Below are positions 1 through 12,000 of a stretch of DNA of 64,000 bases, one piece after another (position 1 is the first letter of the stretch; each line of letters begins with the position of its first letter). The notes under the pieces were generated by a model that had not been told where the DNA came from, ran no database searches, and saw only the letters and a program-made list of their open reading frames with translations. The translations under genes were made by a program, and so were the position numbers. The stretch is taken from contig CM055884.1 of the NCBI GenBank assembly GCA_029582165.1, positions 14,419,537 through 14,483,536 on the forward strand. The letters run 5' to 3'. Source of the DNA: Portulaca oleracea (Eukaryota; Streptophyta; Magnoliopsida; Caryophyllales; Portulacaceae).

Positions 1-161
1 TTGGGGAAGATGAAAAGAATTTTCTACATAATCCCTACCATAAGATTGAACATCAAAATACTATGGGATATTCACATAACTGTTCATCTACAGTCCCAGA
101 GGGTGGTGCATAATAAGAAGGTTGGTCGCTAGGAATAACATTTTGTTTCTCAAATTCATAA
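1..161 (-). pseudogene. 3' part of a gag-like reading frame split by the Copia insertion
   Basis: Read on the minus strand, the sequence entering from the Copia target site continues the frame of the pseudogene at 5439-5652. The joint falls exactly at the duplicated CATAA, and the frame stays open until a stop at 55-53. Beyond the stop, another frame again gives protein-like sequence, which suggests a frameshift. The residues are Ser, Pro and Tyr rich with no catalytic motif. The layout of the joined frame (Arg/Cys/Tyr-rich helix, then an Ala-Trp-Glu-Leu stretch) recalls plant LTR-element Gag proteins, but that is inference. It could also be a host gene fragment. Confidence 0.45.
157..161. 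repeat. Target-site duplication CATAA, left copy
   Basis: CATAA directly precedes the TGTTAG start of the left LTR. The same five bases follow the right LTR at 5439-5443. A 5-bp duplication is normal for Copia integrase and shows that both LTRs belong to one insertion. Confidence 0.93.
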
Positions 162-682
162 TGTTAGGAAAGTGTCCTAAAATCACCAAATCTCTTGATC
201 CCACAATTATTTGTTTCCTAATTGTATTAGGATATTATTTAGGTTTCCTTACTATGTTAGGTTATAGGGAGTTTTCCCTATAAATAGGGTACATGTTTCT
301 CCACTAAAACACATCGGTAAACACAGAGAGCTAGAGAGAGAGAAAATATTGAGAGAGAAAGGGGTCTCACCAATATTTTCCCCAGTGTATCCTGAGAAAT
401 TATGAGTTGAGTGTTGAGAGATTGTTATTATAATCTCCTTTGTGGATCGTATCACACCCTGTGATAGTGATCAGGTTGTACTCCTCCTTTCTCATAGTGG
501 ATTATTTTCTGGCTATCGCCGTCCGTGGGTTTTTCTCCGAGTTCTTCGGTTTCCCACGTAATTCTGGTGTTTGATTTTATCGCTTATTTTTCGTTCCTAA
601 ATTTTGTCGTAATATCCGTCATCTCGTTTTCGATTCTATTATTCGCTTCCGCTGTTACCTTGCTACTCACTTTTCTCTAACA
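162..682 (+). repeat. 5' LTR of the Copia element
   Basis: It begins TGTTAG and ends CTAACA, giving the usual TG...CA ends with a short inverted repeat. A TATA box (TATAAATA, 279-286) sits in a small palindrome CCCTATAAATAGGG. Compared with the 3' LTR it lacks 52 bp between two GTTAGG copies and so is 521 rather than 574 bp long. Confidence 0.93.
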
Positions 683-684
683 AG

Positions 685-696
685 TGGTATCAGAGC
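685..696 (+). other. Primer binding site, initiator tRNA-Met type
   Basis: TGGTATCAGAGC lies two bases inside the left LTR. It matches the primer site used by most plant Copia elements, complementary to the 3' end of initiator tRNA-Met, where minus-strand cDNA synthesis starts. Confidence 0.92.
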
Positions 697-705
697 AAGG
701 TGGAG

Positions 706-1718
706 ATGGCTTCAATCATGAAGTGCTATATTCCAAAATTTGATGGAACGAGGAGTTTTACTATGTGGAGACTGCAGATGAAGGCGGTCCTGATTCAGCA
801 CAGGTTATGGGATGTGATTGAGTATCTCGACACGAAGACTGATGCGACAATGAGCGATGATTATTTCAAACAACTCCAAAAGGATATTAAGGGGAATCTG
901 ACTCCAAGGGAGTGGAAGAAGCTTGAAGATAAGACTCTGGCAGGGATTCAACTGTGCTTGGCGGAGCACATTCAGAGAGAGGTGATGCATATCGAGAAAC
1001 CTCGGGTGCTCTGGACCAAACTGGAAGAGTTGTACATGTCGAAGAGTCATGCAAACAAGTACCGAATGAAGGAGAAATTCTACAGGCTGAAGATGCCCCA
1101 AGGTACTTCTATTCAGGCACATCTTAGTGAATTTGATTCTATTATTACTGAATTGGAATCAATAGATATAAAACACACTGATGAGGATAAGGCTTTTCAT
1201 TTAATTCTGTCCCTACCTACATCACATAAACAATTTAAGGAAATCATGTTGTATGGGAATCGTGGTGACCTTAACCTTAGTGAAGTAAAGGCTAGTTTAC
1301 TGTCTAAGGAGAAACTTGATACCGATGGTGATGACCAGGGTGGTGATGCTAAGGTTGTAAGCGTAAATATCAACGTAAGGGAAACGGGTCTAGAGGGAGG
1401 TCTAAAAACCGTTCAAAGTCTAGGAATCCTCACAAGAATAAGAAGTGTAACTACTGTAGTAAGATGAGGCATATAGAGAGAGACTGTTGGGCAAAACAGA
1501 GAGAGCAGAAGCAGGAGAGTAAGGATAATCACACCAAACCTTGTACCTCAAACTGCGTAGAGTTCGAGTCAGATGGTGATGGGTTTGTAGTTACGGATGA
1601 TGCCTTGGCTACCACATCGAGTAGGATAGCTAGAGATGAGTGGGTTCTTGACACGGGGTGCACCTATCATATGTGTCCTCATAAGGACTGGTTCGTGGTG
1701 TTGACACCGGGGTCGTAG
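706..1718 (+). pseudogene. gag: Copia gag and protease, frameshifted
   Basis: The first ATG after the primer site is at 706. The frame encodes a Gag capsid of the UBN2/retrotran_gag type (KFDGTRSFTMWRLQMKAVL near the N terminus; a LWTKLEELYMSKS block near residue 105). Around 1360-1390 the frame shifts: the basic Arg/Ser linker and the CCHC knuckle (C-x2-C-x4-H-x4-C, CNYCSKMRHIERDC, about 1450-1491) are read in another frame, open from 1464. That frame continues into the aspartic protease active site WVLDTGCTYHM (about 1640-1672) and stops at 1718. Gag packages the RNA and the protease cuts the polyprotein, but with the frameshift no intact product is expected. Confidence 0.88.
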
Positions 1719-2979
1719 TCATTGGTAACGACACAGCCTGCAAGGTTGCAGGAATCGGTAGCATCAAAATCAAGACTCATGATGGCATCGTTAGAACTCT
1801 CAAGGAGGTTCGCCATATCCCTAACATGACTCGAAATTTAATTTCTTTGGGTACTCTTGAAGCTAACGGCTGCAGGTACAAAGGAGAAGATGGTGTTTTG
1901 AAAGTGTGTAGGGGTTCCATGGTTCTTATGAAGGGAATCAGGAAGGGCACTCTATACATTCTGCAGGGGTCTACAGTGATAGGATCTGCAGCGGCAGTCC
2001 TAAATCTTGATGAGTCCGACAGCACAAAACTGTGGCACATGAGACTAGGCCACATGGGCGAGAAGATAATGTCAATGTTGAGCAAGAAGGGATACCTTGA
2101 AGGCGCAAAGATCGGCAAGTTGGAGTTTTGCGATCACTGTGTCTACGGGAAACAGAAGAGGGTTAGCTTTTCAAGGGCTAAACATACAACAGCAGGGATC
2201 CTTGATTATATTCATTCAAATTTGTGGGGCCCTGCTAGAGTGCCATCACTGGGTGGCAAGCGCTACATATTGACATTCGTGATGACTTCTCGAGGAAGAC
2301 TTGGGTTTATTTCCTGCAGCACAAGAATGAGACATTCTCATATTTCAAGAAGTTCAAAGCTTTGGTGGAGAACCAGACAGGCAGGAAAATCAAGAAACTC
2401 AGGACTGACAATGAGTTGGAGTTTGTTGATTCTGAATTTACTGAATTTTGTGAGGAGCATGGGATTGCGAGGCATCGAACCTTGGTGGGTAAGCCTCAAC
2501 AAAACGGGGTAGCCGAGAGAATCAACAGGACCCTCCTGGAGAAAGCCCGCTGCATGCTCTCGAATGCAGGGCTTTGGAAGAACAAATCGTTCTAGGCAGA
2601 GGTGATATCTACTGCCTGCTACCTGCTAAACAGATCACCTCATGCCTCTATCGAATACTAGATTCCAGAGGAAGTATTGACAGGTAATCCAGTTAATTAT
2701 TCTAATTTAAGAATTTTTGGATGTCTTGTATATATCCATGTGAATGATGGGAAGCTGTCTCCCAGGGCTGTTAAATGCATGTTTCTAGGTTACGGGTCTG
2801 AGTCTAAGGGATATAAAATGTGGTGTCCTGATTTGATGAAAGTTATTCAGTCTGGAGATGTAACCTTTAATGAAACTGCTATGTTATCTGGAATGGAATC
2901 TACCGGTACTTCTGATGATGCAGGAAATCAGGAGAAGGATACAGGAAGAATGGTGTTCGAGGTGGAGCGAGCTCAGTGA
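1719..2979 (+). pseudogene. pol: Copia GAG-pre-integrase and integrase, broken
   Basis: From 1826 the frame gives the pre-integrase zinc-binding region (LWHMRLGHMGEKIM, then CDHCVYGKQKR), followed by the integrase core. At about 2280 one base is missing, which moves the first catalytic Asp region (DDFSRKTW) into another frame. The rest of the core, with the second Asp (LRTDNELEF) and the Glu (PQQNGVAERINRTLLEKAR), is open at 2362-2595. Stops follow at 2593-2595 and 2659-2661, and the C-terminal region (FGCLVYIHV, KCMFLGYGSESKGYK) is open at 2677-2979. Integrase would insert the cDNA; this copy cannot encode an uninterrupted enzyme. Confidence 0.88.
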
Positions 2980-3063
2980 GGCGTTGGAACATGCAATCGA
3001 GCAACCATCGATGCTCTGAACCAACTCAGTTGATGAGCCCGAGATTGAGACGAATGTTCCTCG

Positions 3064-4763
3064 GTGGAGGAACAACCATGCATTGCTAGAGATCGTCCCA
3101 GAGGGAGATCGGGAGACCAGCGATATACTGAAGAAGATGATGCTATGATTGCTTATGCGCTGAGTGTTGCAGAGGAGACTCCTGAAGGTGCTGAACCTTC
3201 TACCTATCAGGAGGCCATCTCTTGTCCGAATGCCTCAAATTGGATAGGAGCTATGCAAGAGGAGATGGAGAGTCTGCAGAAAAACCATACATGAGAGCTA
3301 TGTGAGTTTCCTAAAGGGCGATGAGCTCTTACTGCGAAGTGGGTGTACAAGAGAAAGGAAGGTATCCCTGGTGTAGAAAGTGCAAGGTGGAAGGCCAGAT
3401 TAGTGGTAAGGGGTTGCAACCAGAAAGAAGGAATCGACTACAACGAAGTATTCTCGCCAGTCGTGAGGCATACGTCGATCCGCACCTTGCTTGCCTTTGT
3501 TGCTCTATTTGGTTTGGAGTTGGAGCAACTTGATGTCAAGACAGCTTTCCTCCATGGTGAGTTGGAGGAGGAAATATATATGAGGCAGCCAGAGGGTTTC
3601 ATCGTTCCTGGTAAGCAGGAACAGGTATGCAGATTGAGAAAGTCATTGTATGGACTTAAACAGGCACCCAGGCAGTGGTATAAAAGGTTTGATACCTTTA
3701 TGGTAGGGCAAGGGTACACAAGAAGTCACTATGATAATTGTGTGTACTACAGGCAATTTGAAGAAAGGTCTTTCATTTATTTATTATTGTATGTGGATGA
3801 CATGTTGATTGCCTCCAGGGACATTCACTAATAAAGAAGCTGAAATCTCAACTCAACCAGGAGTTTGAGATGAAAGACCTCGGAGCGGCGAAGAAGATTT
3901 TGGGTATGGAGATCCAAAGGGATAGAAAGACAGGGAAGTTGTTCCTGTCTCAGAAGAAATATCCGGAGAAGGTGTTGGACAGATTCAACATGAGAAATTG
4001 TAAAGCAGTTTCAACTCCGTTAGCTGCACACTTCAAGTTGTCTGGTGAGAACTGTCCTAAATCTGATTTGGAGGTAAGGAGGATGTCTAATATTACCTAT
4101 ACAAGTGCAGTTGGTAGTTTGATGTATGCTATGGTGTGCACTAGACCTGACCTGACCCATGCAGTTAGTGTGGTGAGTAGATTTATGCAGAATCCAGGGA
4201 AGGAGCATTGGGAAGGGGTAAAGTGGATCCTTCGCTATGTGAAAGGTACTTTAGAGAAAGGCATCCTGTATGATAGAGGTAGTGCTGCAACGTTTGATGT
4301 TGCAGGTTATGTTGATTTTGATTATGGTGGAGACTTGGATAGGAGACGCTCAATTTCAGGGTATGTGTTCATCATGTGTGGAGGAACAATATCTTGGAAA
4401 GCTTCACTTCAATCTATAGTAGCCCTGTCTACTACAGAGGCTGAATATATTGTTGCAATGGAAGGAGTGAAGGAGGCCATCTGGTTGAGGGGATTGGTCA
4501 TGGAGCTTGGAGTACCACAGGGCGAGACCGTGGTTTATTCAGACAGTCAGATTGCTATACATCTGACAAAGAATGACACTTATCATTCGAAGACCAAGCA
4601 TATAAGCGTCAGGTATCACTTCATCAGAGATAAAGTTGCTGCGGGAGAGATCGTGGTGAAGAAGGTGCATACTTCTGAGAATCCTGCAGACATGTTAACC
4701 AAGCCTCTATCTATAGCTAACTTCGAACATTGTTTGGACTTAGTTGGTGTTCTAAGCATGTGA
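3064..4763 (+). pseudogene. pol: Copia reverse transcriptase and RNase H, broken
   Basis: The RT begins with AISCPNASNWIGAMQEEMESL (3208 on), is interrupted by a stop near 3292, and resumes with KWVYKRKEG, QLDVKTAFLHGELEEEIYM and the catalytic YVDDML (about 3790-3807). A frameshift and stop at about 3829 separate this from the thumb and RNase H frame (3870-4763), which carries [18 protein letters not shown], the RNase H motif [10 protein letters not shown] and [11 protein letters not shown]. The order RT then RNase H after integrase is diagnostic for Copia. Apart from the few disruptions the motifs are well preserved, which fits the high LTR identity. Confidence 0.9.
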
Positions 4764-4864
4764 GAGCCCTGTGGGGCCACGCCCTGCAGAGGGGCATGTT
4801 GATGGCGACAGTCAAGATGTTTATCTGGACCGATGATTCGTTGATTTTAGTCCAAGGTTGAGTT

Positions 4865-5438
4865 TGTTAGGAAAGTGTCCTAAAATCACCAAATCTCTTG
4901 ATCCCACAATTATTTGTTTCCTAATTGTATTAGGATATTATTTAGGTTTCCTTATTATGTTAGGTTTCCTAATTGTATTAGATTCTAAATCTAATCAGAG
5001 TGGGAGTCAAGTTAGGTTATAGGGAGTTTTCCCTATAAATAGGGTACATGTTTCTCCACCAAAACACATCGGTAAACACAGAGAGCTAGAGAGAGAGAGA
5101 AAATATTGAGAGAGAAAGGGGTCTCACCAATATTTTCCCCAGTGTATCCTGAGAGATTGTGAGTTGAGTGTTGAGAGATTGTTATTGTAATCTCCTTTGT
5201 GGATCGTATCACACCCTGTGATAATGATCAGGTTGTACTCCTCCTTTCTCATAGTGGATTATTTTCTGGCTGTCGCCGTCCGTGGGTTTTTCTCCGAGTT
5301 CTTCGGTTTCCCACGTAATTCTGGTGTTTGATTTTATCGCTTATTTTTCGTTCCTAAATTTTGTCGTAATATCCGTCATCTCGTTTTCGATTCTATTATT
5401 CGCTTCCGCTGATACCTTGCTACTCACTTTCTCTAACA
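4865..5438 (+). repeat. 3' LTR of the Copia element
   Basis: It matches 162-682 apart from about eight substitutions, small length changes in a GA run, and an extra 52 bp between GTTAGG repeats near 4960-5016. Ends are TGTTAG and CTAACA. CATAA follows at 5439-5443. Confidence 0.93.
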
Positions 5439-5652
5439 CATAAGAATCCCTAGACAACCACTCAAGTAATTCCCATGCTTTATCTTCTCCTAAATTGGAA
5501 TACCCGTAATAATATAAGAGGTTTCGGGTCTCATAGCTCACACCCTCATTCACAATTCCCAAAAGATCTAATGTATCATAAAAGATACCATACATTTCAC
5601 ATTGAGCACGATAATCATATAATCGAGCAAAATATTTCCCCCGAACAAACAA
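5439..5652 (-). pseudogene. 5' part of the gag-like frame interrupted by the Copia element
   Basis: The minus-strand frame runs from about 5652 to the target site (its extension into the LTR down to 5341 is chance). It encodes about 70 residues with FVRGKYFARLYDYRAQCEMY, then a Leu/Tyr-rich stretch, then DKAWELLEWLSRDSY. A stop lies just upstream in frame, so it is 5'-truncated or begins at a splice site. Joined across the CATAA duplication it continues in frame into 161-55. The pattern resembles the helical Gag region of plant LTR elements (inference). The upstream DNA at 5653-6655 could be its LTR and leader, read on the minus strand. Confidence 0.45.
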
Positions 5653-5792
5653 GAAAATTGTGAATTGGATTACTAAGAATCACAAAATTCTCACTTGAAA
5701 GTAGAATTTGTGACCTTAATCCTCCTCCTCACTAAAAGTTGGATTGGTGATAACTAGCACTAGAAAGCTTGAATCAAAGCATCAATGGACAT

Positions 5793-5793
5793 T

Positions 5794-5849
<56 letters not shown>
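5793..5849. repeat. (GA)n microsatellite
   Basis: An almost pure AG dinucleotide run of about 56 bp. Confidence 0.97.
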
Positions 5850-5851
<2 letters not shown>

Positions 5852-6094
5852 AACACCTTGTAAATTGCTTGAATTGAAATTGTTTGAAAGAGAGTTGAAT
5901 ACAAATTGCAAGAGAAATTAAAGAAAACTTGAAGAACAATTAAAGCTTAATGAAAGATTACAACAATATAAAAGAGATGCAACAAAACCTAATTCTACTC
6001 CTACCTACCTCCTAAGATAGATGATAATGCTGAATGTATGTGGGTATTTATAGAAGGAAAGAAAATATCCCAAAACCCTACAACTAGCCACAAC

Positions 6095-6400
6095 AGTCGC
6101 GCGCAGTTTTCGTAGATTTCGACAGGTCGCGGGTGCGATGAACAGGGTTGCGGGCACGACGCCTCTCTGCCCCTTTTATCCGTCGCTTGCTCATCATTTG
6201 TCGCGGGCGTGACAACTTTCTGTCGCGAGCACGACACTGCTCTGTCCGCAGGTAGTTTTCTTCTCTCCGTGGCCGGTCGAGGGCGTGACAGTACCCGTCG
6301 CGGGTGCGAAGAGGTTCTGATTCCCTGTCTTAACTTGCTATCTTGGCACCACAGGACAGTGTCACAGGTGCGACCGAAGTGTCGCGGGTACGACGCCATT
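6095..6400. repeat. Dispersed GC-rich motif cluster (GTCGCGGG(T/C)GCGAC type)
   Basis: About ten copies of a short near-palindrome (GTCGCGGGTGCGA, TCGCGGGCGTGACA, TCGCGAGCACGAC and similar) lie in 300 bp of otherwise AT-rich DNA. Related motifs recur on the other strand at 22263-22386 and 31293-31416. They sit where an LTR U3 would be, upstream of a TATA box. The function is unknown. Confidence 0.8.
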
Positions 6401-6655
6401 CTAGCCTACTGCTTTGGCTGCTGTAATAGAGAAGGAGTTCCCGGTTTGGTTCCGCTTGGGGTCTCTGCTCGGGATATCGCTTGGGATTCCCTAAAAAGCC
6501 TCAATTAAGCTCATTCTCCTTCTAACTGATTATTATCATACAAAAACACAAAATCATCATAACTAATATATATTCAAGGGGATAAAACAAGCAAAACACC
6601 TTATAAATGATATAAATTCGGCTCGGAACGAGACCGAACAATATGTTACTTTGCA

Positions 6656-7754
6656 GCCTCGTGTGTGTGGAATGTTATTATGTTGTCAGGTCAGTTGTAA
6701 TATTTCTTTTATATGTATGTAGATATAATTTTATCTCTACAGTTGATATTACAAATACTTATTAAAAAGAATTCTCACTATTATTTTTTTCTGTTGATGT
6801 GAATGCGAGACATGCTGCTGTCGAAATATATCAATAGTTAATGAATGGAGTGGGATTCTGAGACAAAGACGGATAATATCCAGATCAATGATTGTGAATT
6901 ATGTCATCGAGGGGAGTATTACACTCTTTAATCTTCATATTTACACATGCTAATTATATGATATATGATGAAATGTGCATGTCGTGGTTTGATATTAATT
7001 TAGCTGCAATTGCATTTTCATGAGATTAGTATTATGATGCAATTCATATGGAATTATTTGATCATATGTTGATATGATGGAATATTCATGTTGGCATAAT
7101 GCGAGATGTCATTATGATACAATATTATTGTCAATTTGATGCATACATATTGGTGGTGTTTTTGTATAAATTTTATCTTGCGGTCTCTTGCTAGAATGCA
7201 TGGTTGAATTGGCAATTTCAAACGTGTAGATTTATTATGATACTCCATAAGGAAATATATTATTGCTATTTCATATTGTTTATCTTATTGAGATAAATTC
7301 CCCAACTATGGGGGTTATATTAAAGCATGTTTTATACCTTTTGGTATAAGTTGTTAATTATCTACAATATTGAGAAAATGTTCCCTAATGTGGGAGTTAT
7401 TTATTGGCAATTTATTTTTTATGGCTTTGGATGCATGTAAAGTGATTATAGAATTGGCCATGAAATTGCATGATCTATTTTATGTGGAATAACCATTGTA
7501 GATAGAGTTATGTTACACTCTATAAAACATGTGGTATATTATGTTGTGACCCACATAATCATGATGGCCAATCCATGGAGTTGGGCCTTGTATGCTTAGC
7601 TACAAAAGTGGTGTTAAATATGAGTGCATGCTTATTATTATTGAAGTTGGATTTTTATGAGGGGCTATTATGATGAGTATGACATTTTATGGCCATAATA
7701 ATTATTATGGAGTTGTGTAACCTTAAGTGATTAACATTATATATCTTGAGTTAT
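6656..7754. other. AT-rich intergenic DNA, nothing recognised
   Basis: No open frame, RNA gene or repeat boundary is visible. It is the left flank of the LTR element starting at 7755, so before that insertion it would have been continuous with the flank now at 24309 onward. Confidence 0.6.
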
Positions 7755-9023
7755 TGTAGCCGCTGAATTTTGTCGTAATTCAACTTTGTAATTATGTAAT
7801 TTATTTTGAACATTTTTATTTTTTAGGATTAAATGCCAAGTATTCTTGAAATGCATAAATGATGAAAAACCGACAAAAAACCCAAATACATTTTCCTTTA
7901 CAAAAAAACCTTTCACATTAGCCCATTTCCATTTCTAGCCCATCAGCGTTCAAATATTCCAAAAACCCAGCTCTTTGTTCATGTACCTGAGTCTTTTCTT
8001 TAAATTACCGACTTTCCACCGACCTCTATGAGTTTCCTAATTTTGGGAGGTAAAAGTACTCATTACAAGCTTTCCAACGACACTTAAATCAAGTTAATCG
8101 GAGGTTGGATGAGAAAGTTATGGTCGTTTGAAATTAGACAGCTCAAAATAACCCAACATGCTGGTCCGCAGTGGTCCGCTTCCTTTCATTCCAACATACT
8201 GGGCCTCCTACTGATCAGAATGGCCCAGCAACCACTCTTTATTTCATAACCCTAGTTTCCTCACTCCATTTCCCTTATAAATACAGCCTCACTCCCATCA
8301 TTTTTCTACACACTGAATCACCTAGGAGTATTGACACTAGATGATTTCTTCTTCCTCTTCTCCCTCTCTTCTTCTGCTTCTACTTCTCATCTCTTCATCA
8401 TTTGCATACATCTATACTTGGCATTATTTTTTGTCGTTTTTATTTTCTTGTAATCGCTTATACCGTTGTAATCCTGATGCTAATATCAATTATGACTAAT
8501 TTAAACCGGATTACTTGAGAAGATAACTTTAATTTCGTTATTTATTTATTTATTTGTGGTTTGTTTATCGCTTTTATTTATTCATCGCATTTATTTATTT
8601 TCGTACTTTAATTTTTCGCATGCATCTAAATAATTTACATTAATCTAATTAATTCTACTCTTCTACTCTCTTCTTTAACGAACCGATTTAGTAGAGTCCG
8701 TTCTTTGAACGGGCGAATTCGAAGGTTTTTACTTAATTCTACTCTCTTCTGTAACCTTACCCCCGGATCCAAATCTAATGGTTCGCGGTTTGTGGAGTCT
8801 AATTTGAGTTTATTAATTCTCACCAAAAATTAATTGGTGACTCTATAATTTATTCAATTTGATTCATTCGCTTTCATTTCGAATTTTACCTTTTTATTCA
8901 TGATTGCATTTGAACATTCTGATTAATAAAAATTGAATTCAATTCCCTTAAAGACTAGACACCTCTTTCGATTCGCTTAACTGTTAAGGACACCAATTGG
9001 AAGTTTTTTTCCCGGGTCCTACA
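7755..9023 (+). repeat. 5' LTR of a non-autonomous Ty3/gypsy-style element
   Basis: The segment starts TGTAGC and ends GGGTCCTACA, and is followed after two bases by a primer-site-like sequence. Its beginning and end recur at 15185 and 23245-24308, defining it as an LTR of 1269 bp. The last bases before it (GTTAT, 7750-7754) nearly match the five after the distal 3' LTR (ATTAT, 24309-24313), consistent with a 5-bp target duplication. A TATA-like TTATAAATA lies near 8274-8282. Confidence 0.85.
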
Positions 9024-9025
9024 AA

Positions 9026-9044
9026 TGGCGACTCCACTAGGGAC
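9026..9044 (+). other. Primer binding site, non-Met type
   Basis: TGGCGACTCCACTAGGGAC begins two bases after the LTR. It starts with TGG as expected for pairing to a tRNA CCA end, but is not the initiator-Met type of Copia. Similar primer sites occur in Tat/Ogre-like Ty3/gypsy elements, where tRNA-Arg is the proposed primer (from memory, to be checked against tRNA sequences). Confidence 0.7.
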
Positions 9045-12000
9045 TTACTTTAAGAGGGTAAAACTTGAAAAATCGGTTTTTAAAAATATTTGAGTAGAAA
9101 CGAGAAATTAATTTTTTTAATTTTATTATTTAATAGGCATTTTTGCATACGGGCCTACTTTTCGATTTTTTTTTAAATCGGAAAGAACCCAAAGGTACTG
9201 TTTAGGTTTCTAACCCTAAATTTACCTTTCGGGTAAAGTGCGTTTATGACCTCGTGGAAATGAATTCCACATTTCAGGAAGATCATAACCCTTTCCCACT
9301 CATGAATTACTCCAAAATTTTAGGGATTATGAATTTACATTTTCCCTTAAATTTTGTGAGAAACACACGACTCGTATTACTATGAACTCCATAGAATTTA
9401 TGTCCCGTGCGAGACATGAGCATAGAAGCCTTTAGGAAACTTACCCTAAACATCGAACCTAGAACCATGGTTAGGATGGTAACATTCATTTGTATGCTAT
9501 GTGCATTTTTTCTTTCTTTTTTTTTTCAAACAAAAATAATGTGTTGATTATGTGCTAATTGTACATTTCATTGTAAAGTGAGTCGGTCCATACTTGTACT
9601 TCCCTCAAATATTACTTTAGTTTGGGTAATATTCAAACGAGATTAAAGTAGGCCCAAAAGGCCTCTCTTAGGCCCAAGTCAAAGAGGTTCGACTAAGCTT
9701 GAGATTCAAGTTTGATTTTACTCAACCCAAAGTAATGTTTGACCCCTAAGGCATCCCTCCGGTCGTTAACTAAATCTGAGTCCATTAGAATTTATTGTTG
9801 ATTCGATTTTATGATGACTTGATGGATACCTCCCCTCTTCATGTACATAGCATCATTTTAGGTTAGGAGTCCTCATGCAAGCCCAATAGTGGGCGAGTCC
9901 ATACAAAAAAATAATAATCATTCATCATATAGGCATTGTTTGCATTAGGTTGTCTCATATAGGTCGCTAGGCGTTTGGGTAGGTAAATGTCAAGGTTAAT
10001 TTTTGAGGTTTATGGTTTCCATACAGGAAAAATAGGGTATAAAATGTCAAGAGTTAAATCTTGGGCTAGAATCAGATCGCTTGGAGACTTCAAGCTTTTC
10101 ACCAGCTCTAACAACTCTTCTTGATACTCACTGATTGAATGTGATACCATGTCCATCATATTCCCACTCTTCACCTTTTGTCAGATCCAAGGTTAACAGA
10201 GAAAAGAGGGGTTAACTCCAAGAACTCACTTGGGGTTAGGCAAAAGGAGAGGCCAATCAAATCAAACCAAGGTTAACAAAGAGAAGAGGGGTTAACTCCA
10301 AGAACTCACTTGGGGTTAGGCAAAAGAAGAGGTCAATCAAATCAAGCCAAGGTTAACAAAGAGAAGAGGGGTTAACTCCAAGAACTCACTTGGGGTTAGG
10401 CAAAAGGAGAGGTAAACGAAGAAGGTATCGCAAACTACACTGGAGGTGAAGATGGCATGACTCGTATACAGAACTCCTAATGTTGTATATTTTTAAATTT
10501 TAGGTGTGCGGCCCATTATATTTTTAGAGTCAGTTGGGATATATCCCAAGTAGATTTTAATGTATTCATCTTAGTTGCATTCAATAAAGATGAATCCTTT
10601 TATGATTATGACTCTTGTCTTCCCCGACCCTTCATTTGCTTCTAAACTGTTAAGGAAAGAATCTTGTGCTTGCATTCCTGATTTGAATTGAAGAGCTCAA
10701 TCACCCTTATGAACATCCAAGTCTGACATTTCCATTTGCTCACACATTTTATTCCATCCCACATCTCGATCACACCATCACTCTATGTTTTTTTTTTCCC
10801 TTTTGTGTCCTACCCTTAGTCCAAGGTTAATGGAGAGAAGAGAGGCTAACTTCACCGCCAAAGCGAAGTTAGGCAAAAGGAGAGACAAATTTCATTTTTT
10901 TTAAAAAAAATACAAGGCCGACATGAACACCTATATGTTGGGCAAAAGGAGAGGTAAATGAGTAAAAATTAAGAGGAGAGAAGCTAATCTGAACACTCAT
11001 CCAATAAGTTAGGCAAAAGGAGAGAATTCAAATGAACAAGACCAATCGTCTCTAAAAGTGAATCTCACTATCAAATAAATCATGCAGCTCAGAAAAACAT
11101 GCCTAAGATAGGAGGCTTTCACCCCTTACCATTGACATCATCACCACCTTCATTTTCGCCTAGCCACTTTAACTACATTATTACCTTCTCACACCATCTT
11201 CTTAACCACCACCACGAACCCGGTCATTCATTTTATAACCATCTCATACCTAAACCCAACTAAGCCAAATAATGTGTTGCGGGTAACATTCATTGATATG
11301 AGAAGTATAAGCTGAAGGTCCGTAGTTCAAAAAAAAATCCAAAAAAAAAGGAGAAGAAAAAAAAATCCAAAAAAAGAACAAGCAAAAAATAAAGAAACAA
11401 GAAGAAGAGGCGTAAGAGGCAATTGTTGGTCTACATTAGTCACCTGCACACATCCCAAAACCTTCCCCTCAAACCTTCCCACCTATCCTTCCCATTAAAC
11501 CTTTCAACCTATCTCAAAGTCCTTCTTGAGGCATCAATCCTTTAAAGTTGCACCAATTGAACTACTACTGGCCTGATTCCACATTGGATACGTAGGAGAA
11601 CTTCTTTGAGGCCCGACCACTGCAATTCACTTTAAAATAAATCTGGCATTAAAGATTTTGGTCTTTGAGAGAGAGAATAAAGAGTGGCTAGCCCGAAAAC
11701 CTCACCAGGCGGGCTAGGCAAAAGGAGAGGGAACCTTGGTCTTTAAGGACAATGAAAAACTCTTTTCGCCAAGCGCATCACTTTTCCCATCAGACTTGGA
11801 TCATCCTTCATACCCAAACCTATCAAATTGCAACTCTTCCATAGCCCTTTGACCATCTCTTCCCTTATGAGATAAACCCATGAGATATGGTCTTCCATCC
11901 ATAGACCATCCCGTCTACCTCCATCAGTTCGAACCTCTATCCATCGAACTACTCATCCTTTCATCTCATCACTACTCTCGCCTAACCATCCATAGCCTCG

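Larger units (their letters stand above)
162..5438 (+). mobile_element. Copia (Ty1-type) LTR retrotransposon, structurally complete but coding-defective
   Basis: Two direct LTRs (162-682 and 4865-5438) enclose an initiator-Met-type primer site and domains in the order Gag, protease, integrase, reverse transcriptase, RNase H, which defines Copia. CATAA target duplications flank it. The LTRs differ by about eight substitutions in roughly 520 aligned bases plus a 52-bp deletion in the left one, so the insertion is fairly young. The coding region is nevertheless broken by several frameshifts and stops, so it was either inserted already defective and mobilised in trans, or has decayed quickly. Motif style resembles the Tork/Tnt1 group (inference). 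Confidence 0.93.
5653..6655 (-). other. LTR/leader-like DNA of an unassigned minus-strand element
   Basis: No gene is visible. On the minus strand the segment reads like an LTR and leader: a cluster of GTCGCG motifs (6100-6400), a TATA box TATAAATA (complement of about 6048-6055), a pyrimidine-rich leader with a long CT run (complement of 5793-5849), then the gag-like frame at 5652. I could not find a second LTR or an initiator-Met primer site, so the assignment is tentative. Confidence 0.35.

Noticed and set aside
5341..5438. Minus-strand frame inside the Copia LTR continuing the gag-like frame
   Set aside because: The frame crosses the LTR boundary only by chance; the true continuation is on the other side of the insertion at 161-55.
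6001..6508. Frames over the GC-rich motif cluster as genes
   Set aside because: They reflect loss of stop codons in GC-rich repeats; both strands are open and neither has a domain.
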